A DNA stretch of 64,000 nt from UBA9410 sp036123585 (GCA_036123585.1 JAZADN010000019.1:1-64000), one strand, 5' to 3'; shown: positions 25,018 through 33,582, numbered from the stretch's first letter. The notes: a model not told the origin generated them from the letters alone. Numbers and translations are program-made.

Positions 25018-25715
25018 ACCACTGCCCCCGGTCTCGGGTCCCACCCGCCGGGAGCCATGCCATCGGGAGACATATAGCCGAGGGCCCGCACGGCCAGGCT
25101 GAGGAACCCTTCGACCGCCTCGTCGGTGATCTCCTGCCCCTCGAGGATCCCCCTGTAGTAGATGGGGCCGACCATGAACTGCTCCAACAGGTCTACGTCG
25201 AGGTCGGGAGATAGGTCGCCCCTGTCGATCCCCCGCTGGAGGATCCCTCGCAGGGTGTTCCACGTGGCTCGACGGTCGTCGGCCATGGCCTCGCCAATCT
25301 CCGTGTCGTGGGTGGCGAGTTCCATAACGCTGGCCGCCACCGCCCGCCATCCAGGCGTGTTGTAGAGAGCTTGCCGATCGGCGTACCAGCTCTCGAGCTC
25401 GCGCCCGAGGTGTCCGACGTCGGAAACTTGAGCACGGCGTCCCCAATGGCCCATGACAGCCAGGAAGATGGCCATCTTGTCCGGCCAACGCCGGTAGATC
25501 GACGTCTTCGACACCCGAGCCTCAGCGGCCAGGCGGTCCGTGGTGAAGCCCGAGAGCCCCCCGTCGGCCAGCATTCGGACCGCGGCGTCGAGGATCTGGG
25601 CGCCCCCCGGATCATCCGCACCATCCCGTGAACGATCGGCCTCCCCACCGGTCGTCGGTGCAGCCGCACCGACCGTCTTCACGGAATCGTCATCGCCCAC
25701 AGTTGCTTCTCCCAC
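25014..25715 (-). CDS. TetR/AcrR family transcriptional regulator
   Basis: 233 residues. The HTH spans about residues 40-85 (ILDAAVRMLADGGLSGFTT, then VSKTSIYRRWPDKMAIF). The C-terminal half resembles the TetR_C_16-type ligand domain. It is the first gene of the minus-strand operon with the amidohydrolase, GTPase and serine hydrolase, and is divergent from the fused binding-protein gene. Near GTG 25715 there is TACGAC 7 nt upstream, a one-base miss to TANNNT; a GTG at 25700 is the alternative. A candidate operator lies in the divergent gap. It probably controls both directions. Confidence 0.85.
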   Translation of the reverse strand: MGEATVGDDDSVKTVGAAAPTTGGEADRSRDGADDPGGAQILDAAVRMLADGGLSGFTTDRLAAEARVSKTSIYRRWPDKMAIFLAVMGHWGRRAQVSDVGHLGRELESWYADRQALYNTPGWRAVAASVMELATHDTEIGEAMADDRRATWNTLRGILQRGIDRGDLSPDLDVDLLEQFMVGPIYYRGILEGQEITDEAVEGFLSLAVRALGYMSPDGMAPGGWDPRPGAVV

Positions 25716-25833
25716 CGAAGCTGTCGTACCGTCCCAACGCGGTTACGGCCGCTGCGTTCCCAATCCACCGACATGGCACGGACTTCGCCGGATTCTCCGG
25801 CTGGCAGAGGCCTTGTCCTTAGAGAGAGAATAC

Positions 25834-25849
25834 AGTACCGTACCGTACT
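25834..25849. promoter_or_regulatory. Candidate operator AGTACCGTACCGTACT in the TetR/ABC divergent gap
   Basis: The 16-mer has complementary AGTAC/GTACT ends and three GTAC cores spaced 5 bp apart. It lies 119 bp from the TetR start and 81 bp from the lipoprotein start. Such GTAC-rich short palindromes are frequent TetR-family sites. Confidence 0.45.
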
Positions 25850-25929
25850 CGAAAGTCAGTGACCGGCGCCAAACCCGCCTCCCGGCGGGAGTGAGAGCCG
25901 TTTTCGATTCCCAAACCATGGAGGGGACC

Positions 25930-28884
25930 ATGCGTCGACACCGACGTGTACTTATGGCCCTGGGCCTCGCGTTCACCCTGATCGCCAGCGCCTGCGGGTC
26001 CGACGGGGACGATTCCTCGTCTGCCAGTTCGTCAGGGGGTGACTCGGCCGCAGCGACGACCGCCGCTCCGGCGACCACCGCCGCTCCGGCGACCACCGCC
26101 GCTCCGGCGACCACCGCCGCTCCGGAGCCCGAGGAGGTCGGCACGGCATCCGACCACCTGGGCGACGGCAGCCTCGGCGAGGTAAGGGTCGGTCCGGGAG
26201 AGGACATCCAGATCCGGTCGCTGAACGCGATCTCCGGTGACGTGGCCTTCCTCGGCATCCCGAACCAGCGTGGCGTGGAGTTGGCGATCGCCGACTACGG
26301 CCAGATCGGTGGCCACGACGTGTCCATGGGCACCGGCCTGGACGACCTCTGCTCGGCCGACGGTGGCCAGGCGGCCGCCCAGACGATCGTGGCCGACGAG
26401 CAGGTGGTCGGCGTGATCGGTACGTCCTGCTCAGGCGCCGCGGCCTCCGCCGCTCCGCTGGTCAGCGAGGCCAACATGGTCATGATCTCGGGGTCGAACA
26501 CCTCGCCGTCGCTCACGAGCGATCTGGCGGGCACGGCTGGCGAGAACAACTACCCCGGCTACTACCGCACCGCCCACAACGATCTTTACCAGGGCGCCGC
26601 AGCGGCACTGTTCGCATTTGACGTGCTCGGAGTGAGCACGGCGGCTGCCATCCACGACGGCGATCCGTACACGAACGGCCTGGCACAGGCATTCGCCGAT
26701 GCCTTCGAGGCGGCGGGCGGCACGATGACCGGGTTTACAGCAGTGAACAAGGGCGACACGGACATGGTTCCGGTGTTGACCGAGGTCGCTGCTGGTTCGC
26801 CGGAACTTCTGTTCTTCCCGATCTTCCAGCCTGAGGGCGACTTCATCGTCCAGCAGATCCGCGACGTTCCGGGCATCGAGGCCATCACCCTGATGGCGGC
26901 CGACGGCCTGCTGAACAGCAACTTCATGGCCATCCCGGAAACCGAAGGTATGTACTTCTCGGGTCCGGACATCCGGTACGGCACCAACACGAACCAGTCA
27001 ACCGGTCAGACGGCCGACGGGTTCCTGGCCGCCTACTCCGATGAGTGGGGTGAGGATCCGGCGGCGCCGTTCTGGGCGCACAGTTATGACGCCACGACGT
27101 TGCTGCTGGACGCCATCGCTGCGGCCAGCTACGACGACGGTGGCACGCTGGTCATCGACCGGGCCGGGGTGCGCGAGTTCCTGGGCTCAGTTTCCGACTA
27201 CGCGGGCATCATCGGTCTGATGTCGTGCGACGCCTTTGGCGACTGTGGCTCACAGAAGATCACCGTCATCGGCCACGCCGACTCCACGGACCTGGACGCC
27301 TCCAACGCCAACGTGGTGTTCGAGTACGCCCCAGCTGGCTCCGCCGCGGGCTCCGGTTCGCTGGTTGCGCCGGTGATCCCGCAGCGCGGTGGCACGATGG
27401 TGTTCTCGTCGAGCCAGACCGGTGCGCACGTGAACCACGGCGTCCAGTCGGGCATCGGTATTGCCAACATCAGTTCCAAGATCTATGCAGCGGTGACGCA
27501 GCTGGACGAGAACTGGGAGCCACAGCCCTACCTGGCCCATAGCTGGGAGGTTTCCGACGACCAGATGACCGTCACACTGCATCTGGTGGACAACGCTGTG
27601 TTCCACGACGGCCATCCGATTACCTCGGAGGACGTGGCATTCTCGATCGACGTGGTGAAAAACAACCACCCGTTCGTGAACATGCTCGGACCAGTCACCA
27701 GCGTGGACACGCCGGACGACCACACCGCCGTCCTGCATCTCGCTAACCCGCACCCTGCGCTGTGGATTGCGCTGTCGGACGTGATGCTCCCGATCATGCC
27801 CGCCCACATCCTCGGTGACGGCACGGTCGAGATCAACCAGATGAAGGAGCACCCTGGCATCAAGGAGAACGTCATCGGTTCCGGTGCGTTCGTCATGGCG
27901 CCCGAGACTGTGCTGTCGGAGAAGATCGTGCTCGAGAGGTTCGAGGACTTCTTCATCCCGGGACGTCCTTACCTGGACAAGATCGTGTACATCATCAACA
28001 AGGATGAGAACGCGATCGCCCTGGGCCTGGAGTCCGGCGACTACGACCACGCAGCATCGGCGAGCATCGTCAACGCCAAGCGTTGGTCGGAGAACGACGA
28101 TCTGGTGTTCAACCCGAACTACGCCCGAGGCGTCGGTTCGACCAACGAGCTCCAGTTCAACATGGCCAACCCGGTCATGTCGGACCTGCGGGTTCGTCAG
28201 GCGATCGCCTACACGATCGACCGTGACTTCATCATCAACGAACTGCACCAGGGCCAGACTCTTGAGCAGTTGGGAGGCATCCACCCGTCCAGCCCGTTCT
28301 ACAACGCCGACGTCGAGCGCTACGACGTCGATCTGGACAAGGCCCGCGCCTTGCTGGCCGAGGCGGGGTATGCCGACGGTCTCGAGTTGACCATCGACTA
28401 CATCCCTGGCCCGGCAGAACAGCAGCGCAACGTGGCCGAGTACATCGCCCGTGCCCTCGAGCAGGTCGGAGTCACCGTCACCGTGCGGGACTCCGATTCG
28501 CTGCCGGCATGGGCCGGGATCTTCTTCGGAGGACCCGAGGCCTGGCAACTGACCATGAACGCCTACTTCAACTGGGGAGACCCGGTGATCGGCGTGGACC
28601 GTGCCTACCTGTGCTCGAACATCAAGCCCGGAGTGTTCGTCAACAACTCCGCCTACTGCAACGAGAGGGTTGACGAACTTCTCGCGGCAGCAGCGGTGTC
28701 CCAAGACTTTGGCGAGCGGAAGGCGCTGTACGGGGAGTTCCAGGAGATCACCGCCGAGGAACTGCCCTTCTACTACATCAACGCTCTGCCGATCTTCGCG
28801 GCTTGGCAGACCGACGTGATGAACCTGCCCACAGGCCCGTGGGAGGCGCTGTCGAACTTCTACGGCGTCTGGCTCGACCGATAG
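25930..28884 (+). CDS. Dual substrate-binding lipoprotein: LivJ-type domain fused to DppA/OppA-type domain
   Basis: 984 residues. A signal peptide with lipobox ends at Cys22 (LIASAC), then a Ser/Asp-rich stretch and four ATTAAP hexapeptide repeats (42-65) form a flexible tether. Residues about 85-470 read as a Peripla_BP_6 (LivJ/branched-chain amino acid) domain: IQIRSLNAISGDVAFLG, GVIGTSCSGAAASAAPLV. At residue 486 a second domain begins with RGGT, the normal mature start of DppA-type proteins, and runs through PYLAHSWEVSDDQMTVTLHL, DLRVRQAIAYTIDRDFI to the end (SBP_bac_5). There is no internal signal peptide, stop or frameshift. A GGAGGGG site precedes ATG 25930. Four dpp-type transporter genes follow; no liv permease genes are in the window. 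How two sites of different classes serve one permease is unknown. Confidence 0.85.
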   Translation: MRRHRRVLMALGLAFTLIASACGSDGDDSSSASSSGGDSAAATTAAPATTAAPATTAAPATTAAPEPEEVGTASDHLGDGSLGEVRVGPGEDIQIRSLNAISGDVAFLGIPNQRGVELAIADYGQIGGHDVSMGTGLDDLCSADGGQAAAQTIVADEQVVGVIGTSCSGAAASAAPLVSEANMVMISGSNTSPSLTSDLAGTAGENNYPGYYRTAHNDLYQGAAAALFAFDVLGVSTAAAIHDGDPYTNGLAQAFADAFEAAGGTMTGFTAVNKGDTDMVPVLTEVAAGSPELLFFPIFQPEGDFIVQQIRDVPGIEAITLMAADGLLNSNFMAIPETEGMYFSGPDIRYGTNTNQSTGQTADGFLAAYSDEWGEDPAAPFWAHSYDATTLLLDAIAAASYDDGGTLVIDRAGVREFLGSVSDYAGIIGLMSCDAFGDCGSQKITVIGHADSTDLDASNANVVFEYAPAGSAAGSGSLVAPVIPQRGGTMVFSSSQTGAHVNHGVQSGIGIANISSKIYAAVTQLDENWEPQPYLAHSWEVSDDQMTVTLHLVDNAVFHDGHPITSEDVAFSIDVVKNNHPFVNMLGPVTSVDTPDDHTAVLHLANPHPALWIALSDVMLPIMPAHILGDGTVEINQMKEHPGIKENVIGSGAFVMAPETVLSEKIVLERFEDFFIPGRPYLDKIVYIINKDENAIALGLESGDYDHAASASIVNAKRWSENDDLVFNPNYARGVGSTNELQFNMANPVMSDLRVRQAIAYTIDRDFIINELHQGQTLEQLGGIHPSSPFYNADVERYDVDLDKARALLAEAGYADGLELTIDYIPGPAEQQRNVAEYIARALEQVGVTVTVRDSDSLPAWAGIFFGGPEAWQLTMNAYFNWGDPVIGVDRAYLCSNIKPGVFVNNSAYCNERVDELLAAAAVSQDFGERKALYGEFQEITAEELPFYYINALPIFAAWQTDVMNLPTGPWEALSNFYGVWLDR
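26053..26124 (+). repeat. 18-bp coding repeat (four copies) in the lipoprotein tether
   Basis: Four head-to-tail copies of an 18-bp unit (gcgac-[g/c]-accgccgctccg) encode ATTAAP repeats at residues 42-65. Copies 2-4 are identical; copy 1 has one silent change. Copy number may vary between strains. Confidence 0.85.
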
Positions 28885-28915
28885 CGATCGGTTAGCCCGC
28901 TAGAGACATAGAGAG

Positions 28916-29899
28916 GTGTTGACGCTCGCCCGGGGCATCGGGCTCAGGTTGATCCAGGCGTTTGGGCTGCTCATGGCAGTCATCGTCCTGAACTTCATCC
29001 TGGTCCAGATCGCCCCGGGCGACGTCGCCCTCGTTCTGGCCGGCGAGCAGGGCAGCGGCTCGCCGGAGTTTCTGGCTGAGGTCCGGGCACGTTTTGGCCT
29101 CGACCAGCCGCTGCTGGTCCAGTTGTGGCAATACGTCTGGAACGTCCTGCAGCTCGACCTGGGTCACTCCTACTACTGGGAGCGTCCGGTCCTCGACCTG
29201 ATCACTGAGAAGCTCTTCGCCACAGTCCTACTGGCCGGAACCGCCCTGGCCTTCGCGATGACCGTCGGAGTGCTACTCGGCGTGTTTACCGCACGCCGGC
29301 CCGAGAGCATGGCGTCGCACGGCGTGACCTTCATGAGCCTCGTCGGCTATGCCCTTCCCGTCTTCTGGACGGCCATCATGGTGCTGGTCGTCTTCGTGGC
29401 CAAGCTCAACCTCTTCCCCATCGGGGGGATGGAGGATCCTCGCTTCGAGGGCGGCACCATCGCCCACATTGTCGATGTGCTGTACCACCTGGTGCTTCCC
29501 GCCTTCACCCTTGGCATCATCTACCTCGCCTACTACTCGCGGCTTGCCAGGGCCTCGATGCTCGAAGTGCTGGAGTCCGACTACATCCGCACAGCCCGAG
29601 CCAAGGGAGTCGACGAGCGCACGGTCGTCTACCGCCATGCCCTTCGCAACGCGCTCATCCCGGTCGTCACCATCGCCGGACTGCAGTTCGGCGCCCTATT
29701 CTCTGGTGCCGTCCTCGTCGAGACGGTGTTCACCTGGCCCGGCCTCGGACGCCTCGCCTTCGAGTCCATCCTGCGTCGTGATACCCCGATGCTTCTCGGA
29801 CTGCTCATAGCCTCAGCGGCGCTGGTCATCGTGGCCAACCTGCTCACCGACCTCGTCTACCGACTCATCGACCCGAGAATCCGGGTGGGCTCCCGGTGA
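28916..29899 (+). CDS. dppB: ABC transporter permease, DppB/OppB type
   Basis: 327 residues with six hydrophobic segments and the DppB layout: an N-terminal helix (IQAFGLLMAVIVLNFILVQIAPGD), a long periplasmic loop, and the cytoplasmic EAA loop SDYIRTARAKGVDERTVVYRHAL that docks to the ATPases. It is half of the membrane pore for peptides, nickel chelates or similar solutes. GTG 28916 is the start, 31 bp after the binding-protein stop. The gene order binding protein-B-C-D-F is the classic dpp/opp order. The substrate class is not defined by the permease alone. Confidence 0.9.
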   Translation: MLTLARGIGLRLIQAFGLLMAVIVLNFILVQIAPGDVALVLAGEQGSGSPEFLAEVRARFGLDQPLLVQLWQYVWNVLQLDLGHSYYWERPVLDLITEKLFATVLLAGTALAFAMTVGVLLGVFTARRPESMASHGVTFMSLVGYALPVFWTAIMVLVVFVAKLNLFPIGGMEDPRFEGGTIAHIVDVLYHLVLPAFTLGIIYLAYYSRLARASMLEVLESDYIRTARAKGVDERTVVYRHALRNALIPVVTIAGLQFGALFSGAVLVETVFTWPGLGRLAFESILRRDTPMLLGLLIASAALVIVANLLTDLVYRLIDPRIRVGSR

Positions 29900-29918
29900 C
29901 GGGCGACAGATACGACCG

Positions 29919-30794
29919 ATGACCGAGTCTGGTGTGGCCCTCGAGGCCGTAGAGGCCAGCGGCCGTGGTGCCATCGGCATGTTCGTCCGCAACAAGGCCG
30001 CTGTGTTTGGCCTCTGCCTGTTCACCGGCATCGTGCTGATGAGCCTGTTCGGACCAGCCCTCTACGGTGTGGACTCCGACGCCATGGTGGCGCGTCCCTT
30101 CTCCGGACCGAGTGAGGGCAGCGCACCACTCCTTGGCTCCGACTACCTGGGTCGCGACGTGCTGGCCGGCGTGATCAGCGGTGGCCGGACAACTCTGGTG
30201 GTGGGCGCGGTAGCCGCCGCCATGTCGATCACCATCGGCCTCGTGATCGGCAGTCTCGCCGGCTTCTACGGCCGCTGGGTGGACGCCCTTTTCATGCGAC
30301 TCACCGAGATCTTCCAGGTGCTGCCCGCGCTGCTCTTCGCCATGGTGCTGCTGACCCTCATGGGTCCTTCGTCACGGACCGTGGCGCTGGCCATCGGACT
30401 CGTGTCGTGGCCGGCTGCCGCACGCCTGACCCGGGCCGAATTCCTCAAGATCCGCGAGTTGGAGTACGTCAAGGCCGCCCGAACTATCGGCGCAGGCGAC
30501 TTGCGAATCATGCTGCGCACCATCCTCCCGAACGCAATGCCTCCGCTCATTGTGGCGACCGCCCTCACCGTGGGCATCGCCATCCTCTTCGAGGCGGGCA
30601 TCAGCTTCCTTGGCCTCGGCGACAACCGGGTCGTGAGTTGGGGCTCAATGATCGGCAAGAACCAGGGCTTCATCCTGGAGGCCTGGTGGACGGTGACCTT
30701 CCCCGGCATCGCCATCTTCCTCACCGTGCTCAGCATCTCCATGATGGGCGACGGCCTTCAGGATGCCTTCAATCCGAAGTTGCGGGGGCGGTAG
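29919..30794 (+). CDS. dppC: ABC transporter permease, DppC/OppC type
   Basis: 291 residues. It has the DppC N-terminal helix and the LLGSDYLGRDVLAGVISGGRTTL motif after the first loop, five further hydrophobic segments, and the EAA loop ELEYVKAARTIGAGDLRIMLRTILPNAM. It forms the second half of the pore with the preceding permease. The ATG is 19 bp after the dppB stop and the ATPase gene starts 5 bp after its own stop, so the operon is tight. Confidence 0.9.
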   Translation: MTESGVALEAVEASGRGAIGMFVRNKAAVFGLCLFTGIVLMSLFGPALYGVDSDAMVARPFSGPSEGSAPLLGSDYLGRDVLAGVISGGRTTLVVGAVAAAMSITIGLVIGSLAGFYGRWVDALFMRLTEIFQVLPALLFAMVLLTLMGPSSRTVALAIGLVSWPAAARLTRAEFLKIRELEYVKAARTIGAGDLRIMLRTILPNAMPPLIVATALTVGIAILFEAGISFLGLGDNRVVSWGSMIGKNQGFILEAWWTVTFPGIAIFLTVLSISMMGDGLQDAFNPKLRGR

Positions 30795-30799
30795 GACTT

Positions 30800-31648
30800 A
30801 TGGCTCTCCTCACCGTCACCGACATGACGGTCAAGTTCGACGACTTCACTGCCGTCGACTCGGCATCCTTCGCCATCGAAACTGGCAAAACCTTGGCCGT
30901 GGTCGGCGAGTCCGGCTCGGGCAAGTCGGTCACCGCCCTGTCCATCATGCGCCTCGTCGAGTTGGGCACCCGAGCCAAGGTCACCTCGGGCAGCATCGAA
31001 TTCGAACGCGACGACGGTTCCCGTCTTGACCTGCTCCGCCAAGACGAGGAGACGATGCGTCACATTCGAGGCAACGAGATCTCCATGATCTTCCAGGAGC
31101 CCCTGACCAGTCTGAACCCCGTCTACCCGGTAGGTGACCAGGTCGCTGAGGCGGTCCGGATTCACCACGGCGTCGACAAGAAGGCGTCGATGGCCAGAGC
31201 CCGAGAGATGTTCGACCTGGTACGCATCCCCGAGGCCGACAAGCGCATCGGCCAGTACCCGCACGAGATGTCCGGCGGGATGCGCCAACGCATCATGATC
31301 GCCATTGCCCTAGCGTGCGATCCCCGCCTGCTCATCGCGGACGAGCCCACCACGGCCCTCGACGTGACCATCCAGGCCCAGATCCTCGGTCTCATCAAGC
31401 AACTCCAGGTCGATACCGGTACGGCCGTGATGCTCATTACCCACGACATGGGCGTCGTTGCGGAGGTTGCAGACCATGTCGTGGTCATGAACCGCTCCAA
31501 GGTCGTCGAGACCGGCGATGTGGACACCATCTTCCACGAGCCGCGCGAGCCTTACACCCAGGGCCTGCTCAGTGCCGTGCCCCAGTTGGGCTCGATGACC
31601 GGCAAGGCCGAACCTGAACCGTTCCACCTCGCCGGGAGTCTCAAGTGA
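30800..31648 (+). CDS. dppD: ABC transporter ATP-binding protein, DppD/OppD type
   Basis: 282 residues. Walker A is GESGSGKS, the Q-loop is FQEPLTSLNPVYPVG, the signature is MSGGMRQR, and Walker B is LLIADEPTTALDVT followed by the H-loop THDMGVVAEVADHV. The C-terminal oligopeptide domain ends early (LLSAVPQLGSM and about 15 more residues), so it may lack the cysteine-rich [4Fe-4S] tail seen in some OppD proteins. It hydrolyses ATP to drive the DppBC pore with the next ATPase. Its stop overlaps the dppF start by 4 bp. Confidence 0.92.
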   Translation: MALLTVTDMTVKFDDFTAVDSASFAIETGKTLAVVGESGSGKSVTALSIMRLVELGTRAKVTSGSIEFERDDGSRLDLLRQDEETMRHIRGNEISMIFQEPLTSLNPVYPVGDQVAEAVRIHHGVDKKASMARAREMFDLVRIPEADKRIGQYPHEMSGGMRQRIMIAIALACDPRLLIADEPTTALDVTIQAQILGLIKQLQVDTGTAVMLITHDMGVVAEVADHVVVMNRSKVVETGDVDTIFHEPREPYTQGLLSAVPQLGSMTGKAEPEPFHLAGSLK

Positions 31649-32607
31649 CGAGACCATCCCACACCCTCGACGCACCCGCGGCTGGCTTCCCCGCGTCCGG
31701 GTCCAAGAGCCCCATGCCCCTGGTCAGGATCGACCGGGTCTCCAAGCAGTTCCCTGCCGACCACGGGGCCCAGGTTCACGCGGTGGTCGAAGCGTCGCTG
31801 GACGTCCACGCCGGCGAGACGATGGCCGTGGTGGGCGAGAGCGGCTGCGGCAAGTCGACGCTGGCCAACCTGATCATCAGGCTCCACGAACCCGACTCTG
31901 GCCAGGTCCTCCTGAAGGGGCAGGACATCACCCACCTCAGCCCCAAGGGTCTGCGTGAGCATCGACAGACGATGCAGATCATCTTCCAGGACCCGTTCGC
32001 CAGCCTCGATCCCCGGGTCCGGGTGGGCAAGTCAGTGGCCGAGCCCCTTTCGGTCCACGGCATCTGCAAGGGAGCGGAGGCGGAGGACCGGGTAGGAAAG
32101 TTGTTCGAATTGGTCGGCCTCCAGCGCATCATGATGAAGAACTACCCACACCAGTTCTCGGGGGGGCAACGCCAACGGGTGTGCATAGCTCGGGCGCTGG
32201 CACTCAACCCAGAGTTGGTGATCGCGGACGAGGCCGTCTCGGCTCTCGACGTGTCGGTTCAGGCTCAGGTGATGAACCTGATGCTGGAGCTCCAGCAAGA
32301 ACTCGGGCTGTCGTACCTGTTCATCAGCCACGATCTGGCCGTGGTGGAGCGCATCGCCCACCGGGTGGCTGTCATGTACCTCGGCCAGGTGGTGGAGCTC
32401 GGCTCACGCGAGCAGGTGTTCCGCGACCCAAGGCACTCCTACACCAAGCGGCTCCTAAGCGCCGTACCCATCGCCGACCCGCGTCAGCGCACCGAGCGTC
32501 CGCTCCTGACCGGCGAGATTCCGAGCCCGGTGTGGCCCGCCGGCGAGGGCCCCGAGGTGGTCACCCACGTCGAAGTCGAACCCGGTCACCTCGTTGCTGA
32601 GGAATAG
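31645..32607 (+). CDS. dppF: ABC transporter ATP-binding protein, DppF/OppF type
   Basis: 320 residues. Walker A is GESGCGKS, the Q-loop is FQDPFASLDPRVRVG, the signature is FSGGQRQR, and Walker B is LVIADEAVSALDVS (Ala-Val in place of the usual Pro-Thr), followed by SHDLAVVERIAHRV. The GTG start overlaps the dppD stop (GTGA), so the two ATPases are translated together. The C-terminal PHSYTKRLLSAVP-type segment is present (RHSYTKRLLSAVPIAD). It completes the five-gene importer. Confidence 0.92.
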   Translation: MTRPSHTLDAPAAGFPASGSKSPMPLVRIDRVSKQFPADHGAQVHAVVEASLDVHAGETMAVVGESGCGKSTLANLIIRLHEPDSGQVLLKGQDITHLSPKGLREHRQTMQIIFQDPFASLDPRVRVGKSVAEPLSVHGICKGAEAEDRVGKLFELVGLQRIMMKNYPHQFSGGQRQRVCIARALALNPELVIADEAVSALDVSVQAQVMNLMLELQQELGLSYLFISHDLAVVERIAHRVAVMYLGQVVELGSREQVFRDPRHSYTKRLLSAVPIADPRQRTERPLLTGEIPSPVWPAGEGPEVVTHVEVEPGHLVAEE

Positions 32608-32648
32608 GGGCTTCTAGGCATTAGGGCTGCCAACTAGTAGTAGCCGGC

Positions 32649-32659
32649 CCCCGAAGGGG
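32649..32659. terminator. Small GC hairpin between dppF and the flavin-type gene
   Basis: CCCC-GAA-GGGG lies in the 74-bp convergent gap. The stem is short and has no T-run. Confidence 0.25.
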
Positions 32660-32681
32660 AACTGCCGGGGAGTGACTCTCC

Positions 32682-33059
32682 TCAGCAGGAAGCGTCGAGG
32701 CCGGGAGTGTCCGGGGCGGGACGGTGGAGCACACCGGAGTCGTAGGAAAGAACCACCCACCCGTCGGCATCCTGAGTGACCGTGCCGGTGGCGTCGACCA
32801 GCCAGCTGTGGGTGCCCGCGTCGGGCCCTGGGAAGACCAACGTGGCGGAGCCCCCGTCGGCACCTCCCCCGTGACCGGCCAGGTTCTGCAGCGTGCCTCG
32901 ACCGGGCGCGCAATGGAATGCCGACGCCTCCTGGTCCCAGAGGACCGACACGTGGACCACCTTGGCCGCACCGTCGGCCGACGTGGTGACGAGGAACGGG
33001 CTGATGCCGTACTCGACGAGGCGATCGGGGACGTCGGCCAAAGACACAGGAATGCTCAT
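32682..33059 (-). CDS. Small pyridoxamine 5'-phosphate oxidase-like (FMN/F420-binding split barrel) protein
   Basis: 125 residues. The sequence reads as a split-barrel PPOX fold (SPFLVTTSADGAAKVVHVSVLWD, then GTLQNLAGH and ATLVFPGPD). Such proteins in actinobacteria bind FMN, F420 or heme, or are degenerate. The start at ATG 33059 is chosen because TAGGAT lies 7 nt before it; an in-frame ATG at 33077 is less likely. It is divergent from the HTH-TOBE regulator with a 76-bp gap, both with leaderless-type boxes. Its role is unknown. Confidence 0.6.
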   Translation of the reverse strand: MSIPVSLADVPDRLVEYGISPFLVTTSADGAAKVVHVSVLWDQEASAFHCAPGRGTLQNLAGHGGGADGGSATLVFPGPDAGTHSWLVDATGTVTQDADGWVVLSYDSGVLHRPAPDTPGLDASC

Positions 33060-33066
33060 GTGCCGG

Positions 33067-33072
33067 ATCCTA
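33067..33072 (-). promoter_or_regulatory. Leaderless -10 element (TAGGAT) of the split-barrel gene
   Basis: TAGGAT is followed by 7 nt and ATG 33059. Confidence 0.5.
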
Positions 33073-33122
33073 GGCATACCCGCCCGAGCCACGCCCAATA
33101 CCTTGTCTACTGCTTTTTCCTC

Positions 33123-33128
33123 TAGTTT
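33123..33128 (+). promoter_or_regulatory. Leaderless -10 element (TAGTTT) of the HTH-TOBE gene
   Basis: TAGTTT is followed by 7 nt and ATG 33136, in an AT-rich stretch that stands out from its surroundings. Confidence 0.55.
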
Positions 33129-33135
33129 TACTGGC

Positions 33136-33555
33136 ATGAGCCAGTTTCGAATAGGAGAAGCAGCGCAATTGCTGGGAGTCAGTACCGACACGGTCCGTCG
33201 CTGGGCCGACGCCGGACGCCTGGCCACTGAGCGCACCGGCGGTGGACACCGCACCGTCGCCGGCACTGCACTGGCTCGTCTAGCCCAGGAGCTGGCAGAG
33301 ATGGGATCGCCGACCGAGTCCTCGGGCGGCAGGTCAGGGTCAGGGGCGGCACTGTCGGCCCGGAACCGGTTCACCGGACTGGTCACCCGGGTGGTCCGTG
33401 ACGGCGTCATGGCCCAGGTGGAGATACAGGCAGGGCCCCACCGGATCGTGTCGCTGCTCTCAGTCGAGGCTGTCGACGATCTGGGCCTTGAGCCGGGCGT
33501 GCTAGCCGTGGCTGCCGTCAAGGCCACCAACGTCGTCGTCGAGCGACCGCGCTGA
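33136..33555 (+). CDS. Helix-turn-helix/TOBE protein, likely molybdate-responsive regulator
   Basis: 139 residues. Residues 1-60 form a MerR/excisionase-type HTH (FRIGEAAQLLGVSTDTVRRWADAGRLATERTGGGHR). After a Ser/Gly-rich linker, residues 73-137 form a TOBE/Mop domain (SARNRFTGLVTRVVRDGVMAQVEIQAG), which binds molybdate or tungstate. It sits 27 bp upstream of modA, so it probably senses molybdate and controls the transporter, replacing the unrelated ModE. The ModC downstream lacks its own TOBE domain. Confidence 0.85.
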   Translation: MSQFRIGEAAQLLGVSTDTVRRWADAGRLATERTGGGHRTVAGTALARLAQELAEMGSPTESSGGRSGSGAALSARNRFTGLVTRVVRDGVMAQVEIQAGPHRIVSLLSVEAVDDLGLEPGVLAVAAVKATNVVVERPR

Positions 33556-33582
33556 GCCCGGCTCTTCAACCCGGCCCGTCCC

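Noticed and set aside
26053..26124. CRISPR-like array
   Set aside because: The repeats are directly adjacent, without spacers, and are in-frame coding for a Pro/Ala/Thr tether.
27250..28704. 484-codon antisense open frame inside the dual-domain lipoprotein gene
   Set aside because: It lacks a ribosome site or leaderless box and has low-complexity, Val/His-rich translation typical of antisense frames in GC-rich DNA.
25930..28884. Fusion as an assembly artefact or two genes joined by a missed stop
   Set aside because: The frame is continuous, codon use and base composition do not change at the junction, and the second domain lacks its own signal peptide or ribosome site. It still deserves a read-level check.
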